Source: UBA6144 sp964399165 (GTDB lineage: Bacteria; Bdellovibrionota; Bacteriovoracia; Bacteriovoracales; Bacteriovoracaceae). Taken from it: a DNA stretch of 64,000 nt. A program made the position numbers and the translations under genes. The stretch spans positions 141,015 to 205,014 of the forward strand of contig CAYNPO010000003.1 in the NCBI GenBank assembly GCA_964399165.1. The letters are read 5' to 3'. Under the pieces are notes generated by a model. The model did not search any database and was not told the origin of the DNA. It saw only the letters and a program-made list of their open reading frames with translations. This document shows, one piece after another, positions 41,596 to 50,855 of this stretch; the stretch's first letter is position 1; each line of letters starts with the position of its first letter.

Positions 41596-42507
41596 ATGCA
41601 CCGTCGCGCCCTTTTGATCCTTGGGCTTTTGGCTACTTCGGCCGTCTTTGCCGTTCCCAACTGCCCTGGGCTCCAACCCTACGGGACTGGTCGCTTCACG
41701 GGCCACCCCGCCCCCTTCCCCCAAACGGCCCATGAGCTCCAGGTGTGCGCGAGCTCCTTGCTGAATGGAAACCGCAGCGCGATCTCGCGGATCCTCCAAG
41801 ACGGGAGCGTGCTGGATCGCTACCCCCGGGAGTACGAAGCGCTGTGGATGGTGGCGCGGATCGGCGAGCTCCCCTCCAGCCTGCGGTCGGATGATTTTTC
41901 GGTGACGGGAGCCCTTAACCTCATGTTGGCCCAGAATCCGATGAATGTACCCCAAGTGAACGCCATCAAGGCTCTGTATGAAAACCGCCGCAACTTCAAC
42001 GTGCCGGGCCTGAGTGAGAACCAACTCATCCGTCTCATCATGGCCGGTGGGGACATAACTCCGCACCAGGTCCGCCAGCTCGGCCTGCTGGTGGAGCATG
42101 GGAGCGTCACACCCAACTTGAACGAGTTGGTGGAGCATACCCTCCAGTCCTGCGCCCGCTCACGCCTTAGCAGCAATAACGTCGACCTCCTGGAGTTCTT
42201 CTATGGGAAGCTCCACGGGACCAAAAACCGCTTGGGCCTGTACGAGAATGGTGTTCACGACTCACTTGGGGGCGAACGAAGTGAGATGGATGAAGTCGCC
42301 CGACTGCTGAGCAACGTCCAAATTGGCAGTGGGCAAATGGGCCGGATCAGAAACCACATAGAGATCTGGTGGTCTGACAAAAGCCTCGGCCGGAGCACCC
42401 GGCGGCTCCTCGGTGTGCTACAGCGAGAGTTGGAGAACAACGGCCCCATCTGCGAGCCCGCTGCGCCCACGTTTCGCCAACGAGTAATCCGGGCGCTCGA
42501 AAGTTGA
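41596..42507 (+). CDS. Hypothetical secreted protein
   Basis: 303 residues from the ATG at 41596 behind TAGGAGG; the frame upstream is longer but lacks a signal peptide. Signal peptide MHRRALLILGLLATSAVFA. The mature protein is alpha-helical, with a few cysteines (NCPGL, VCASS, QSCAR, ICEPA). Repeated helix pairs give it a helical-repeat look, but I cannot assign a family. It ends 3 bases before the convergent nfu stop. Confidence 0.75.
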   Translation: MHRRALLILGLLATSAVFAVPNCPGLQPYGTGRFTGHPAPFPQTAHELQVCASSLLNGNRSAISRILQDGSVLDRYPREYEALWMVARIGELPSSLRSDDFSVTGALNLMLAQNPMNVPQVNAIKALYENRRNFNVPGLSENQLIRLIMAGGDITPHQVRQLGLLVEHGSVTPNLNELVEHTLQSCARSRLSSNNVDLLEFFYGKLHGTKNRLGLYENGVHDSLGGERSEMDEVARLLSNVQIGSGQMGRIRNHIEIWWSDKSLGRSTRRLLGVLQRELENNGPICEPAAPTFRQRVIRALES

Positions 42508-42510
42508 GCG

Positions 42511-43074
42511 CTAGGCCTCGGGCGCGATGTAAACCTCAACCTCCGGGTTGAACTCATCGCGCAGGATCGAGCGAATCGCTTCCAACGTGCCCGAGGTCGA
42601 ACTCGGGCACGTGCCGCAGGACCCCTGGTATTTGATCAAGAGCACATTGTCCTTGTAGTCCTTCACCACCAAGTCCCCGCCATCGCCCTGCAGCCCCGGG
42701 CGGATGCGCTTGTCGAGGATGTCCTCGATGGTGCGCATTTCCGGTGAGAGGGCGGCCCGGCGCTCGGCCTCGGGGTCGGCCTGAGTGAAGTTGGGGTCAT
42801 GGTCGGCGGCGAAGTTCTCGAGGCAGGTCTGCACCGCGGGCTCCAGGTTGTCCCAGTCCTCGAAGCTGAACTTCGAGACCGTCACCACGTTCTGGAAGAA
42901 GTGGATCTGGTCCACGCCACGCAAATCAAACAGACACTCGGCCAGGGGGATGCCCTGGCAATCCCGGGCGGATTTGAAGGTGGCCTTGCCTTCGGCCTTC
43001 ACGTCCTTGTTCAGGATGAACTTGAGGGCGTTGGGGTTCGGGGTGGGCTGGACGATGATTTCCACGTTGCTCAT
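42511..43074 (-). CDS. nfu: NFU-type iron-sulphur cluster scaffold/carrier
   Basis: 187 residues with two domains: an N-terminal Nfu_N domain (QPTPNPNALKFILNKDV, FFQNVVTVSKF) and a C-terminal NifU-like domain with the cluster-binding Cys-x2-Cys in GSCGTCPSS. Carries [4Fe-4S] clusters to client enzymes such as aconitase. Final gene of the suf operon, six bases after sufS, in the place often held by sufE, sufU or sufT. Confidence 0.93.
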   Translation of the reverse strand: MSNVEIIVQPTPNPNALKFILNKDVKAEGKATFKSARDCQGIPLAECLFDLRGVDQIHFFQNVVTVSKFSFEDWDNLEPAVQTCLENFAADHDPNFTQADPEAERRAALSPEMRTIEDILDKRIRPGLQGDGGDLVVKDYKDNVLLIKYQGSCGTCPSSTSGTLEAIRSILRDEFNPEVEVYIAPEA

Positions 43075-43080
43075 AGATCC

Positions 43081-44292
43081 TCAGAGGAAGAGCCGTTGCG
43101 CCTTGCGGATACCGTCCGCCAGTTGCGCCACGTCTTGGTCGTCGTTGTAGGGGCCGAAGGAAGCGCGCACCATGGCGGTGCAACCGAAGCGGGCCATGAG
43201 GGGTTGGGTGCAGTGGTGGCCCGTGCGCACCGCCACGCCTTGCTGGTCCAGCACCTGTCCCAGGTCCTGGGGATGGATGCCGTCCACGTTGAAGGCGAAG
43301 GTGGCGATCTTGTCGGCGCAGTCGCCGTAGACGCGCACGCCGGGAATCTCGCGCAAGGCCCTGCAGGCGGAGGTGAGGAGGGCGTGGTCGCGCTCCTGGA
43401 TTTCCTTCCAACCCACCAGGGCCATGAAGTCCAGGGCCGCGCCGAAGCCTAAGACTTCGGCGATCACGGGGGTGCCCGGCTCGAATTTCTCGGGCAGCTT
43501 GTTCCAGGTGATCTTGTCGAAAGTCACGGTGCTGATCATGTTGCCGCCACCCTGCCAAGGAGGCATGGCCTCCAAGAGCTCCTGGCGGCCCCACAAGACG
43601 CCCACGCCGTTGGGCCCGTAGGCCTTGTGGCCGGAGAAGGCGAGGAAGTCGCAGCCCAAGGCCTGGACGTCGATGGGGAAGTGGGGAGCGGCCTGGGCGC
43701 CGTCCAGCACCACGATGGCCCCGGCCTCCTTGGCGAGCTTGGAGAGTTTGGCCGCGTTGGTCTTCACGCCCATGGTGTTGGAGGCCATGCTCAGGGCGAA
43801 GACCTTGGTGCGAGGGGAGAGGAGCTTCAGGAAGGCGTCTTCATTCAAGGTGCCGTCGTCGTTGAGGGGCACTTCCTTGAGCACGGCGCCCTTCTCCTGG
43901 GCCAGCTGCCACCAGGGCACGATGTTGGCGTGGTGCTCGAGTCCCGTGAGCAAGATCTCGTCGCCGGCCTTGAGGTTCGCGCGCCCCCAGCTCTGGGCCA
44001 CCAAGTTGAGGGACTCGGTGGTGCCACGGGTGAAGATGACTTCCTCGCGGGCGCGGGCGTTCACGAAGGCCTTAACTTGGTCCCGCACTTTCTCGAAGGC
44101 ACTGGTATTCTCCTCGCTCAGCCGGTAGATGCCCCGGTGGACGTTGGAGGTATGCTCAGTGAGGTAAGCGTCCATGGCCTTGACCACAGAAAGGGGTTTA
44201 AGCGCGGTGGCGGCGCTATCCAGGTAGGCCAGGCGCTGGCCGTTCATCTTCTGGGTGACCATGGGGAAGTGCTCTTTCCAATTGAAGCTCAT
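43081..44292 (-). CDS. sufS: Cysteine desulfurase, SufS type
   Basis: 403 residues. PLP enzyme that takes sulphur from cysteine for Fe-S clusters. PLP lysine is Lys223 in FSGHKAYGPNGVG; the persulphide Cys361 is in VRTGHHCTQPLM. N-terminal LAYLDSAATALKP and EHHANIVPW are family blocks. The start at 44292 overlaps sufD's stop. Confidence 0.95.
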   Translation of the reverse strand: MSFNWKEHFPMVTQKMNGQRLAYLDSAATALKPLSVVKAMDAYLTEHTSNVHRGIYRLSEENTSAFEKVRDQVKAFVNARAREEVIFTRGTTESLNLVAQSWGRANLKAGDEILLTGLEHHANIVPWWQLAQEKGAVLKEVPLNDDGTLNEDAFLKLLSPRTKVFALSMASNTMGVKTNAAKLSKLAKEAGAIVVLDGAQAAPHFPIDVQALGCDFLAFSGHKAYGPNGVGVLWGRQELLEAMPPWQGGGNMISTVTFDKITWNKLPEKFEPGTPVIAEVLGFGAALDFMALVGWKEIQERDHALLTSACRALREIPGVRVYGDCADKIATFAFNVDGIHPQDLGQVLDQQGVAVRTGHHCTQPLMARFGCTAMVRASFGPYNDDQDVAQLADGIRKAQRLFL

Positions 44293-45386
44293 GGGCGCTC
44301 CCGGAAGGCTTTGGAGAGTGCCTGGCGCAGCTCGGGAGAAGGCGTGTTGTGGAAGACCTCCTCCACAAAGGCCCGGGCCATGAGTTCCTTGGCGCGGGCG
44401 GGGGTGATTCCGCGGGAGAGGAGATAAAAGAGGGCCTCGTCGCCCACTTGCCCGGTGGAGGAGCCATGGGCGCACTTCACGTCGTCAGCTGCGATCTCCA
44501 ATTGGGGCTGCCCCACCGCCTGGGCCTTCTTGGAGAGCAGCAGGTTGCGGTTCATCTGGCGGGCGTCCACCCGCTGGGCGTCCTTCACGATCTGGATGCG
44601 GCCGGTGAAGCTGGCCTTGCTTTGGCCGTCCAGGTGGTTTTTGGCCAGCTGGTGGGAGCGGGTGTCCGCGTGCTCGTGGCGGATGCGGGTTGTGAGGTCG
44701 GCCTGGGCCTTGTCGGTGAGGGCGCACAGGGAGGCCAAGTGGGCCTCGGCATCTGCCCCCGCCAGCACCACGCCCACCTGAAGGCGCGCGTGTTTTCCGC
44801 CCATGTGCAGAAGCGTCTGGTAGAGCTTAGCACCCGCTTCCACGCGGTAATCCCAGGTTCCGATCTGGAGGGCATTGGCCCCTTCACGGACCACCACCAC
44901 ATGTTCAACCGTGGCCCCGGGAGCGGCATGAATCCGCACCGCCGCGTGGGTGAGGCCGTCGTGGCTTCCAAAGACTTCTTGTTCGACTTTCAAGCTAACG
45001 CCCGGAGCGACGTGCAGGTGCACCAGTCCAAGGGTGGCCTCTTGGTCCCCCGTGGCCTCCCGGCGCACGCGCAAGAGCAGTGGGTGGGCGGGGGAAGCGG
45101 TGACCCGCAGCTGGAGCTGGGGGCCCACTTCAGCGGGGAGGGCGGAAAGCCCATCGGCAAGGAACATGCCCGCAATCTGGGGCGCTTCGACGGCCTCGAC
45201 GCCTTCGGGCAGGGAGGCGGTGAAGATCTGGTCTCCGCTCACCAGCACGTCGGCGGTGACAACCTCGATGGCGGCGGGACGAATCTCTGCGGGGAGCTGG
45301 GAGGGAAGGCCCGAGAAACGCCAGGCCTCATCCCCTTGCGGGGCCTTCACTTCAAGCGTGATGGGGGAGAATCCCGTCACCTTCAT
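44289..45386 (-). CDS. sufD: Fe-S assembly protein SufD
   Basis: 365 residues. The C-terminal half has the SufB/SufD beta-helix signatures, including DAQRVDARQMNRNLLLSKKA, KCAHGSSTGQVGDEALFYL and SRGITPARAKELMARAFVEE. Partner of SufB and SufC in the scaffold complex. The N-terminus is variable, as is usual for SufD. Overlaps sufC upstream and sufS downstream. Confidence 0.93.
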   Translation of the reverse strand: MKVTGFSPITLEVKAPQGDEAWRFSGLPSQLPAEIRPAAIEVVTADVLVSGDQIFTASLPEGVEAVEAPQIAGMFLADGLSALPAEVGPQLQLRVTASPAHPLLLRVRREATGDQEATLGLVHLHVAPGVSLKVEQEVFGSHDGLTHAAVRIHAAPGATVEHVVVVREGANALQIGTWDYRVEAGAKLYQTLLHMGGKHARLQVGVVLAGADAEAHLASLCALTDKAQADLTTRIRHEHADTRSHQLAKNHLDGQSKASFTGRIQIVKDAQRVDARQMNRNLLLSKKAQAVGQPQLEIAADDVKCAHGSSTGQVGDEALFYLLSRGITPARAKELMARAFVEEVFHNTPSPELRQALSKAFRERP

Positions 45387-46156
45387 CAGTGGACTCCTGG
45401 GGCCGTTAGCCAGTCGTAGCCCTTCTTTTCCAGCTCCAAGGCCAACTCCTTGCCCCCGGACTTAATGATGCGTCCCTGGTGCAGCACGTGCACGTGGTCG
45501 GGGACGATGAGATCCAGGAGGCGTTGGTAATGGGTGACCAGGATGATGGCGTTGTGCTTGGAGCGCAGGGCATTCACGCCCTTGGCGACGATCTTGAGGG
45601 CGTCGATGTCCAGCCCTGAGTCGGTCTCGTCCAAAAGGGCCAGGCGCGGGTTGAGGATCGCCATTTGGAGGATTTCGTTTTTCTTCTTCTCGCCCCCGGA
45701 GAAACCCTCGTTCACGTCCCGCTCCAGGAAGTTCTCGCCCATTTCCAGCAGGCGCAGCTTCTGCCGGACCAGGTCGCGGAAAGCGGTCTCGTCCATCTTG
45801 TCCAGGCCCTGGTGGGCGCACACCTCGTTGAAGGCCTCCCGCAAGAAGTCCACGTTGGAAACGCCTGGGATCTCCACCGGGTACTGGAAGCCCAGAAAGA
45901 CGCCCTCTTTGGCGCGCACGTCTGGCTCCATGGCCAACAAGTCCTGGCCGCGGCGGTTCACCTCGAAGCTTACCGTGCCGCCGGTGACCTCATAGGCGGG
46001 GTGTCCCGCGATCACCTTGGAAAAAGTGCTTTTCCCGGACCCGTTGGGGCCCATGATGGCGTGCACCTCCCCGGCGTTCACGGTGAGGTTGATCCCTTTG
46101 AGGATCGGGTTGCCGCCCACGTCGGCTGTGAGGTTTTTGACTTCTAGAAGGCTCAT
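45386..46156 (-). CDS. sufC: Fe-S assembly ATPase SufC
   Basis: 256 residues. ABC ATPase with Walker A GPNGSGKST from residue 36, signature GFSGGEKKKNEI and Walker B LALLDETDSGLDIDALK, the form specific to SufC. Provides the ATP-driven step in the SufBCD scaffold. The start at 46156 overlaps the sufB stop. Confidence 0.97.
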   Translation of the reverse strand: MSLLEVKNLTADVGGNPILKGINLTVNAGEVHAIMGPNGSGKSTFSKVIAGHPAYEVTGGTVSFEVNRRGQDLLAMEPDVRAKEGVFLGFQYPVEIPGVSNVDFLREAFNEVCAHQGLDKMDETAFRDLVRQKLRLLEMGENFLERDVNEGFSGGEKKKNEILQMAILNPRLALLDETDSGLDIDALKIVAKGVNALRSKHNAIILVTHYQRLLDLIVPDHVHVLHQGRIIKSGGKELALELEKKGYDWLTAPGVH

Positions 46157-47583
46157 CCTACGCTGTTCTCCAATTTCATCTCGATCAGTTTCACCGCTTC
46201 CACGGAGAATTCCAGGGGAAGGGTCTTGAACACGTCTTTGCAGAAGCCGTTCACGATCAGCGACACCGCCTTCTCCTGGGAGAAGCCGCGGGAGCGCAAG
46301 TAGAACACCTGGTCGGCGCTGATCTTGGAGGTGGTGGCCTCGTGCTCCACCACCGCGTCGTCGTTTCTCACGTCGATGGTGGGGAAAGTGTGGGCCTGGC
46401 ACTCGTCGCCCACCAGCATACTGTCGCACTGGGAGTGGTTACGGGCGCCGGTGGCCCCGGGCATGATCTTGACCAGACCGCGGTACACGTTCACGGACTT
46501 CTCCGCGGAGATCCCCTTGGAAACGATGGTGGAGCGGGTGTTCTTGCCCACGTGGACCATCTTGGTGCCGGTGTCGGCCTGCATGAAGTGGTTGGTCAGG
46601 GCCACGGAGTAGAACTGGCCCACGGAGCCTTCACCCAAAAGCACGCAGCTGGGATATTTCCAGGTGATGGCCGAACCGGCCTCCACTTGGGTCCAGCTGA
46701 TCTTGGAGTTCTTGCCCACGCAGTGGCCGCGCTTGGTGACGAAGTTGTAGATGCCGCCCTTGCCTTCCTTGTCGCCGGCCCACCAGTTCTGCACGGTGGA
46801 GTACTTGATCTCGGCGTCGTCCAGGGCGATGAGTTCCACGATGGCCGCGTGCAACTGGTTCTCGTCGCGCTGGGGAGCGGTGCAACCCTCCAGGTAGTTC
46901 ACGTAGGAGCCTTCTTCGGCAATGATCAGGGTCCGCTCGAATTGGCCGGACTCCTTGGCGTTGATCCTGAAGTAGGTGGAGAGGTCGAGGGGACAGCGCA
47001 CGCCCTTGGGGATGTAGACAAAGGAGCCGTCGGAGAAGACGGCGCAGTTCAGGGCGGCATAGAAATTGTCAGCGGCGGGCACAACCGTGCCCAGGTACTT
47101 TTTCACCAGCTCCGGATACTTCTGCACGGCCTCGGAGATGGAGCAAAAAATCACGCCCGCCTTCTCCAGCTCCTCCTGGTGGGTGGTCCCCACGGAGACG
47201 GAATCAAACACCGCGTCCACCGCCACGCCCATGAGACGCTTTTGCTCAGTGAGGGGAATCCCCAGCTTCTCGAAGGTCTCCAGGAGCTCCGGGTCCACCT
47301 CGTCCAAGCTGCCGGCGGGCTTCTTGGTTTTGGGTTTGGCGTAGTAGGTCACCGCTTGGAAATCCACGGGCGGGAATTTGCAGGCCTGCCACTGGGGGTG
47401 CTCCATGCGCTGCCAGGTGCGGAGCCCTTTGAGGCGGAACTCCAGCATCCAATCCGGCTCGCCTTTCTTGGCGGAGAGCAGACGCACGATGTCTTCGTTG
47501 ACGCCCTTGGGGAAATCCTCGGACTCGATGTCCGTGACGAAGCCGTACTTGTAGTCCTCGCGCAGCTTTTCCTCGGCCTTCAT
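46153..47583 (-). CDS. sufB: Fe-S assembly scaffold SufB
   Basis: 476 residues, the normal SufB size. Family blocks include FVYIPKGVRCPLDLSTYFRI, EGCTAPQRDENQLHAAIVE, HCVGKNSKISWTQVE and NHSQCDSMLVG. The C-terminus carries SRGFSQEKAVSLIVNGF. Builds clusters with SufC and SufD. Overlaps the Rrf2 regulator gene by 4 bases. Confidence 0.97.
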   Translation of the reverse strand: MKAEEKLREDYKYGFVTDIESEDFPKGVNEDIVRLLSAKKGEPDWMLEFRLKGLRTWQRMEHPQWQACKFPPVDFQAVTYYAKPKTKKPAGSLDEVDPELLETFEKLGIPLTEQKRLMGVAVDAVFDSVSVGTTHQEELEKAGVIFCSISEAVQKYPELVKKYLGTVVPAADNFYAALNCAVFSDGSFVYIPKGVRCPLDLSTYFRINAKESGQFERTLIIAEEGSYVNYLEGCTAPQRDENQLHAAIVELIALDDAEIKYSTVQNWWAGDKEGKGGIYNFVTKRGHCVGKNSKISWTQVEAGSAITWKYPSCVLLGEGSVGQFYSVALTNHFMQADTGTKMVHVGKNTRSTIVSKGISAEKSVNVYRGLVKIMPGATGARNHSQCDSMLVGDECQAHTFPTIDVRNDDAVVEHEATTSKISADQVFYLRSRGFSQEKAVSLIVNGFCKDVFKTLPLEFSVEAVKLIEMKLENSVG

Positions 47584-47999
47584 GGGCGCGCCTCCGGGAG
47601 TTTGCCCCCTAGCAGCTGGTCCACGCTCAACCTGGTGAACACGTCGCTCAGGTAGTGGTTGAGGCGCTTGATGGGGGTGGAGATGTTGCAGCTGCCGAGG
47701 AGCTCGCAGGGCCCCTCGTGGCAGTCCATGGCGAATGGGCGTCCTTCCACCAACTCCACCAGCTCCAGATAACTCACCTCACTCAGTTTGCGGGTCAGGT
47801 GGTAGCCGCCCTTGACCCCCTTGGTGGAGCCCAAAATGCCAGCGGCGTTGAGCTGCTGCATGACCTTGGCGGTGGTGTCAAAAGGGGTTTGGTAGAGGTC
47901 ACACACCTCGCGGGCGGTGCTCAGTTCGCCGGGCCCGCGGGCGGCCACGTGCTTCAGCACCATCAGGGCGTATTCGACTTTGCGGTTGATCTTCACCAT
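47580..47999 (-). CDS. Rrf2-family regulator (IscR/SufR-like)
   Basis: 139 residues. N-terminal winged helix (INRKVEYALMVLKHVAARGP, recognition around TPFDTTAKVMQQLNAAGILG) and an Rrf2 cysteine set: Cys93, Cys98 and Cys104 in DCHEGPCELLGSC. E. coli IscR has Cys92, Cys98 and Cys104, so it probably holds a [2Fe-2S] cluster. First gene of the suf operon, so a cluster-sensing repressor of its own operon is the natural role. A matching inverted repeat lies upstream at 48034. Confidence 0.92.
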   Translation of the reverse strand: MVKINRKVEYALMVLKHVAARGPGELSTAREVCDLYQTPFDTTAKVMQQLNAAGILGSTKGVKGGYHLTRKLSEVSYLELVELVEGRPFAMDCHEGPCELLGSCNISTPIKRLNHYLSDVFTRLSVDQLLGGKLPEARP

Positions 48000-48033
48000 G
48001 GGGACCTCGTTGACGGTGCCGCCACTCTAGTTG

Positions 48034-48058
48034 AAATAGGGCAAAATGACACCTATTT
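48034..48058 (-). promoter_or_regulatory. Probable Rrf2 operator upstream of the suf operon
   Basis: AAATAGG (48034-48040) and CCTATTT (48052-48058) are perfect inverted arms around 11 bases, 25 bases in all, the same overall size as the sites of E. coli IscR (type 1). It sits 35 bases before the regulator's ATG, in an AT-rich patch. Confidence 0.5.
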
Positions 48059-48115
48059 TAAGCCCGAGAGGCGCTGTTCGGAGGCCCAAACGCATTTGGT
48101 GAGTCGGGTGAAGGG

Positions 48116-48640
48116 CTAATCCAGGAAGAAAAAGTAGGTCCCCGCGGCCATGGCGGCCACCACGAGGACGATCAGGAGGGGAGAAACGTTCTTCTGGGGT
48201 TCCGGCGGAGGTGCCGGCGCCACGGTTTTGGCCTTCTTGGGCTTCTTAGGCAGGTCCAGTTGCAGGGTCACCCCGCCAGTTCCGGTGCGGCCTTCCTCTT
48301 GCTTGAGTTGGCGGTAACCCTTCAACACCTGCGTGGCGGTGGTGGCGACCTCGATGGATTGTACGGGGATGTTGCCCACGCTCAAGGGGAGGAAGGCGGC
48401 GTAGGGAGTGGGCTTGCCGGTGGGGATGCGCTGGTTGTCGATGAAAACCCCGTTGGTGCTGCCCATGTCCTCCACGGTCAGCGCACCTTTCTCGTCGGCG
48501 ACGATGCGGCAATGCTGGCGGGAGATGCCCTCCAGGCGCAACACGATGTCGCAGGAGGAGCTGCGGCCGATGGTGATCTCGGGCTTGTCCACCTCGAAAA
48601 CCAGGTCGGAGCCCTCGGGCGGGCGGAAGGTTATCTTCAT
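48116..48640 (-). CDS. FHA-domain protein with C-terminal membrane anchor
   Basis: 174 residues from the ATG at 48640 (GGAGG just upstream; ATG 48649 is an alternative). The FHA fold is clear: ITIGRSSSCDIVL, GISRQHCRIV and DMGSTNGVFIDNQ, containing the phosphothreonine-binding Arg, Ser and Asn. Then a Lys/Pro/Ala-rich linker and one C-terminal helix (LLIVLVVAAMAAGTYFFF), so the FHA domain faces the cytoplasm. Binds phospho-Thr partners; no kinase is nearby. Confidence 0.85.
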   Translation of the reverse strand: MKITFRPPEGSDLVFEVDKPEITIGRSSSCDIVLRLEGISRQHCRIVADEKGALTVEDMGSTNGVFIDNQRIPTGKPTPYAAFLPLSVGNIPVQSIEVATTATQVLKGYRQLKQEEGRTGTGGVTLQLDLPKKPKKAKTVAPAPPPEPQKNVSPLLIVLVVAAMAAGTYFFFLD

Positions 48641-48665
48641 TCCCTCCATCCTAACACGAAAACGT

Positions 48666-50432
48666 TTACATTTTCATAGGGGGAGTGATGCCCAAAAGTC
48701 CCAGCCCCTGCGCCAGCACCGCGGCCACGGCGCGGGAGAGCGCGAGTCGCGCGGCTTTCTGCCCCGACGGCGCGCTGGCCACCGGGCACTCCGCGTAGAA
48801 AGCGTTGTACGCTTTGGCGAGGTCGTAAAGGTAGGCGGTGAGCACCGACGGCCGGTACTGCTCGCAGGCCTGCACCACGTGGGCATTGAACTGCGGCAAG
48901 AGGCGCAGGAGCTCTGTTTCTTGGGGGGCGCCCAGGGAGGACCAGTCCGGGGCGCCGGGATCCCCGCCTTCCTGCACTTTCTTCACCATGCTCTGGATGC
49001 GGGCGTGGGCGTACTGCAGGTAGGGCCCGGACTCGCCGTCGAGCTTCAGCCACTCGGCCATGTCGAAGACGATCTTTTTGGAGGGGTCGATGCGGGTCAT
49101 GCCGTATTTGATGGCGCCTTGAGCGACCACCCGGGCGGTCTCCTCGATCTCCGCGTCGGACCACTGGCCACGATAGCGTTCCAGGTAATCCCGTTTGACC
49201 GCTTCCTCCATCCGCTCCACCAGCGACTGGAGCGGCACGATGTTGCCCTTGCGCGAACTCATGGCGCCGTCGGGAAGCTCCACGAAGTCGTACTGCAGGT
49301 GGAAGCAGTCCTTGGCATGGGGGAAACCCATGAGCTCCAGCACCTTGAAGACCTGCTTGAAGTGGTGGGCCTGGCGCAGGTCCACCACGTAGACGCTCTT
49401 CTCTATGCCGCGCTCCTGGAACTTGCGGCGGGCCAGCTCGATGTCCTTGGTGGCGTAAAGGCCGTTGCCGTCCGACTTGAGCAGCATACAGAAACCCAGC
49501 TTCCACGGTTCCAGGTCCACGCCGACGGCGCCCTGGTCCTCCTTGAAGAGCCCCTTGGCCTGCCATTCGCGCACCAGTTTGACCGAGGCGCTGTCGACCT
49601 CCGACTCCCAGTACCAGGCGTCGAAGCTCACCCCCGCCCAGGCGTAGACTTCGTTCATCAGATCGATGGACCACTGGCGGGTCTCTTTCCACAGGTCGTA
49701 GTATTCGCCTTCCTTCTTCTCCAGTTGGGCGAGAATCGCGGTGAGGGCCTTGCGGTTCTCTTCTTCCTTGGGGGTGCCGCGCTCGTCCTCCAGCTTGTTA
49801 TGGCCTTTGGAATAGAGAGTGCCGAGCCATGCGCCCTTGCGGGTGGCGGGCGGAGTCTCGGTGTTGTGATTCTTGTAGAACCACAGGCACTTCGCCACGT
49901 GGGTGCCCACGTCGCCGGGGAAGGTGGAGGAAACGATGTGGTATCCGCAGCGGCGATGCAACCGCACCAAGGCGTCCCCCAAGCATAGGTTACGCATGTG
50001 CCCCACATGCATTTCCTTGTGCGTGTTGGGCTGGGAGAACTCGATCATGGTCTTGGGCATCGCCTCGGAGAGGGGGGCTTTGAAGGTGGAACCGTCCAAC
50101 AGGCCTGGCACCACCGCCTGGGCCAGGGGCCCCGGGGCGAAAAATACGTTCACGTAGGGCCCGGCGGCCCGGGCCTCGGCCGCCCAGGCGGGGCCGGGGA
50201 TCGTCTTGAGGGTGGCCGCCAATTGTCCCGCCAGTTGGGCAGGATTGGCCTTGAGGGCCTTCGCCCAGGGGAACAGGGGGAGGGCCAGGTGCCCGTGAGC
50301 GGGATCCGGCGTAGGGGCGAAGGTGGGATAGAGCTTCTCCGGCGAGGCCTCGGCCGCGCCCAGGGCCTGGAGGGCGGGAGCGATCCACTGGGCCAATCCC
50401 AGACGAATTTGGTCGTGTTGCAAGAAGGGCAT
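48666..50432 (-). CDS. argS: Arginyl-tRNA synthetase
   Basis: 588 residues. Class I synthetase: HIGH-type motif in NTHKEMHVGHMRN and the KMSKS-equivalent MSSRKGNIV. N-terminal Add1 domain and C-terminal DALR anticodon domain (NAHVVQACEQYRPSVLTAYL, ending LLGITPPMKM) are both present. Charges tRNA-Arg. A single intact essential gene. Confidence 0.97.
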   Translation of the reverse strand: MPFLQHDQIRLGLAQWIAPALQALGAAEASPEKLYPTFAPTPDPAHGHLALPLFPWAKALKANPAQLAGQLAATLKTIPGPAWAAEARAAGPYVNVFFAPGPLAQAVVPGLLDGSTFKAPLSEAMPKTMIEFSQPNTHKEMHVGHMRNLCLGDALVRLHRRCGYHIVSSTFPGDVGTHVAKCLWFYKNHNTETPPATRKGAWLGTLYSKGHNKLEDERGTPKEEENRKALTAILAQLEKKEGEYYDLWKETRQWSIDLMNEVYAWAGVSFDAWYWESEVDSASVKLVREWQAKGLFKEDQGAVGVDLEPWKLGFCMLLKSDGNGLYATKDIELARRKFQERGIEKSVYVVDLRQAHHFKQVFKVLELMGFPHAKDCFHLQYDFVELPDGAMSSRKGNIVPLQSLVERMEEAVKRDYLERYRGQWSDAEIEETARVVAQGAIKYGMTRIDPSKKIVFDMAEWLKLDGESGPYLQYAHARIQSMVKKVQEGGDPGAPDWSSLGAPQETELLRLLPQFNAHVVQACEQYRPSVLTAYLYDLAKAYNAFYAECPVASAPSGQKAARLALSRAVAAVLAQGLGLLGITPPMKM

Positions 50433-50474
50433 GCGGTTAACCTCGCCTCAGGTGTGTACCGATGAGAGTAACCG

Positions 50475-50855
50475 ATGAGACGGCTTTTTGTAACATTCCT
50501 CTTCGTGACTGCCACGGGGATGGGGGCGGGCCCCGTGCTCGCCCAGTCAGGTGAGGAGTATGATCCTCGGCGGGACGAGCTCTCCGCCAAGTACACCGCG
50601 GGCCCCGCGCTGATCTATGATTGCCGTGCCGGTCACTGGGCCTGCGTGGCACCCTTCAACCACCGGGACTGCGGATGGGAGCGCGGGCGCGACTTGGAGC
50701 GTGGAAGGATCCAACTGGGTTGTTTGCCCGGGCCGACCTACGAGACCCGCGCCGCCTGCCTCAAGGGGTTGCCAGAGATCGTGGGCCGAGGGCTCGAAGC
50801 GCCGCGCGGGTGCTTGCACCCAGCGCACCGCTCGCGCCTCATCGGATTTCAATAG
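50475..50855 (+). CDS. Hypothetical secreted cysteine-containing protein
   Basis: 126 residues. Signal peptide MRRLFVTFLFVTATGMGAGPVLA, then six cysteines (YDCRA, WACVA, RDCGW, LGCLP, AACLK, RGCLH). No family recognised. Divergent from argS with 42 bases between starts; its stop overlaps the acetyltransferase gene by 17 bases. Weak ribosome binding site. Confidence 0.6.
   Translation: MRRLFVTFLFVTATGMGAGPVLAQSGEEYDPRRDELSAKYTAGPALIYDCRAGHWACVAPFNHRDCGWERGRDLERGRIQLGCLPGPTYETRAACLKGLPEIVGRGLEAPRGCLHPAHRSRLIGFQ

Noticed and set aside
48408..49988. Long plus-strand open frame opposite argS
   Set aside because: Composition is that of a reverse-strand shadow; argS has all class I motifs.
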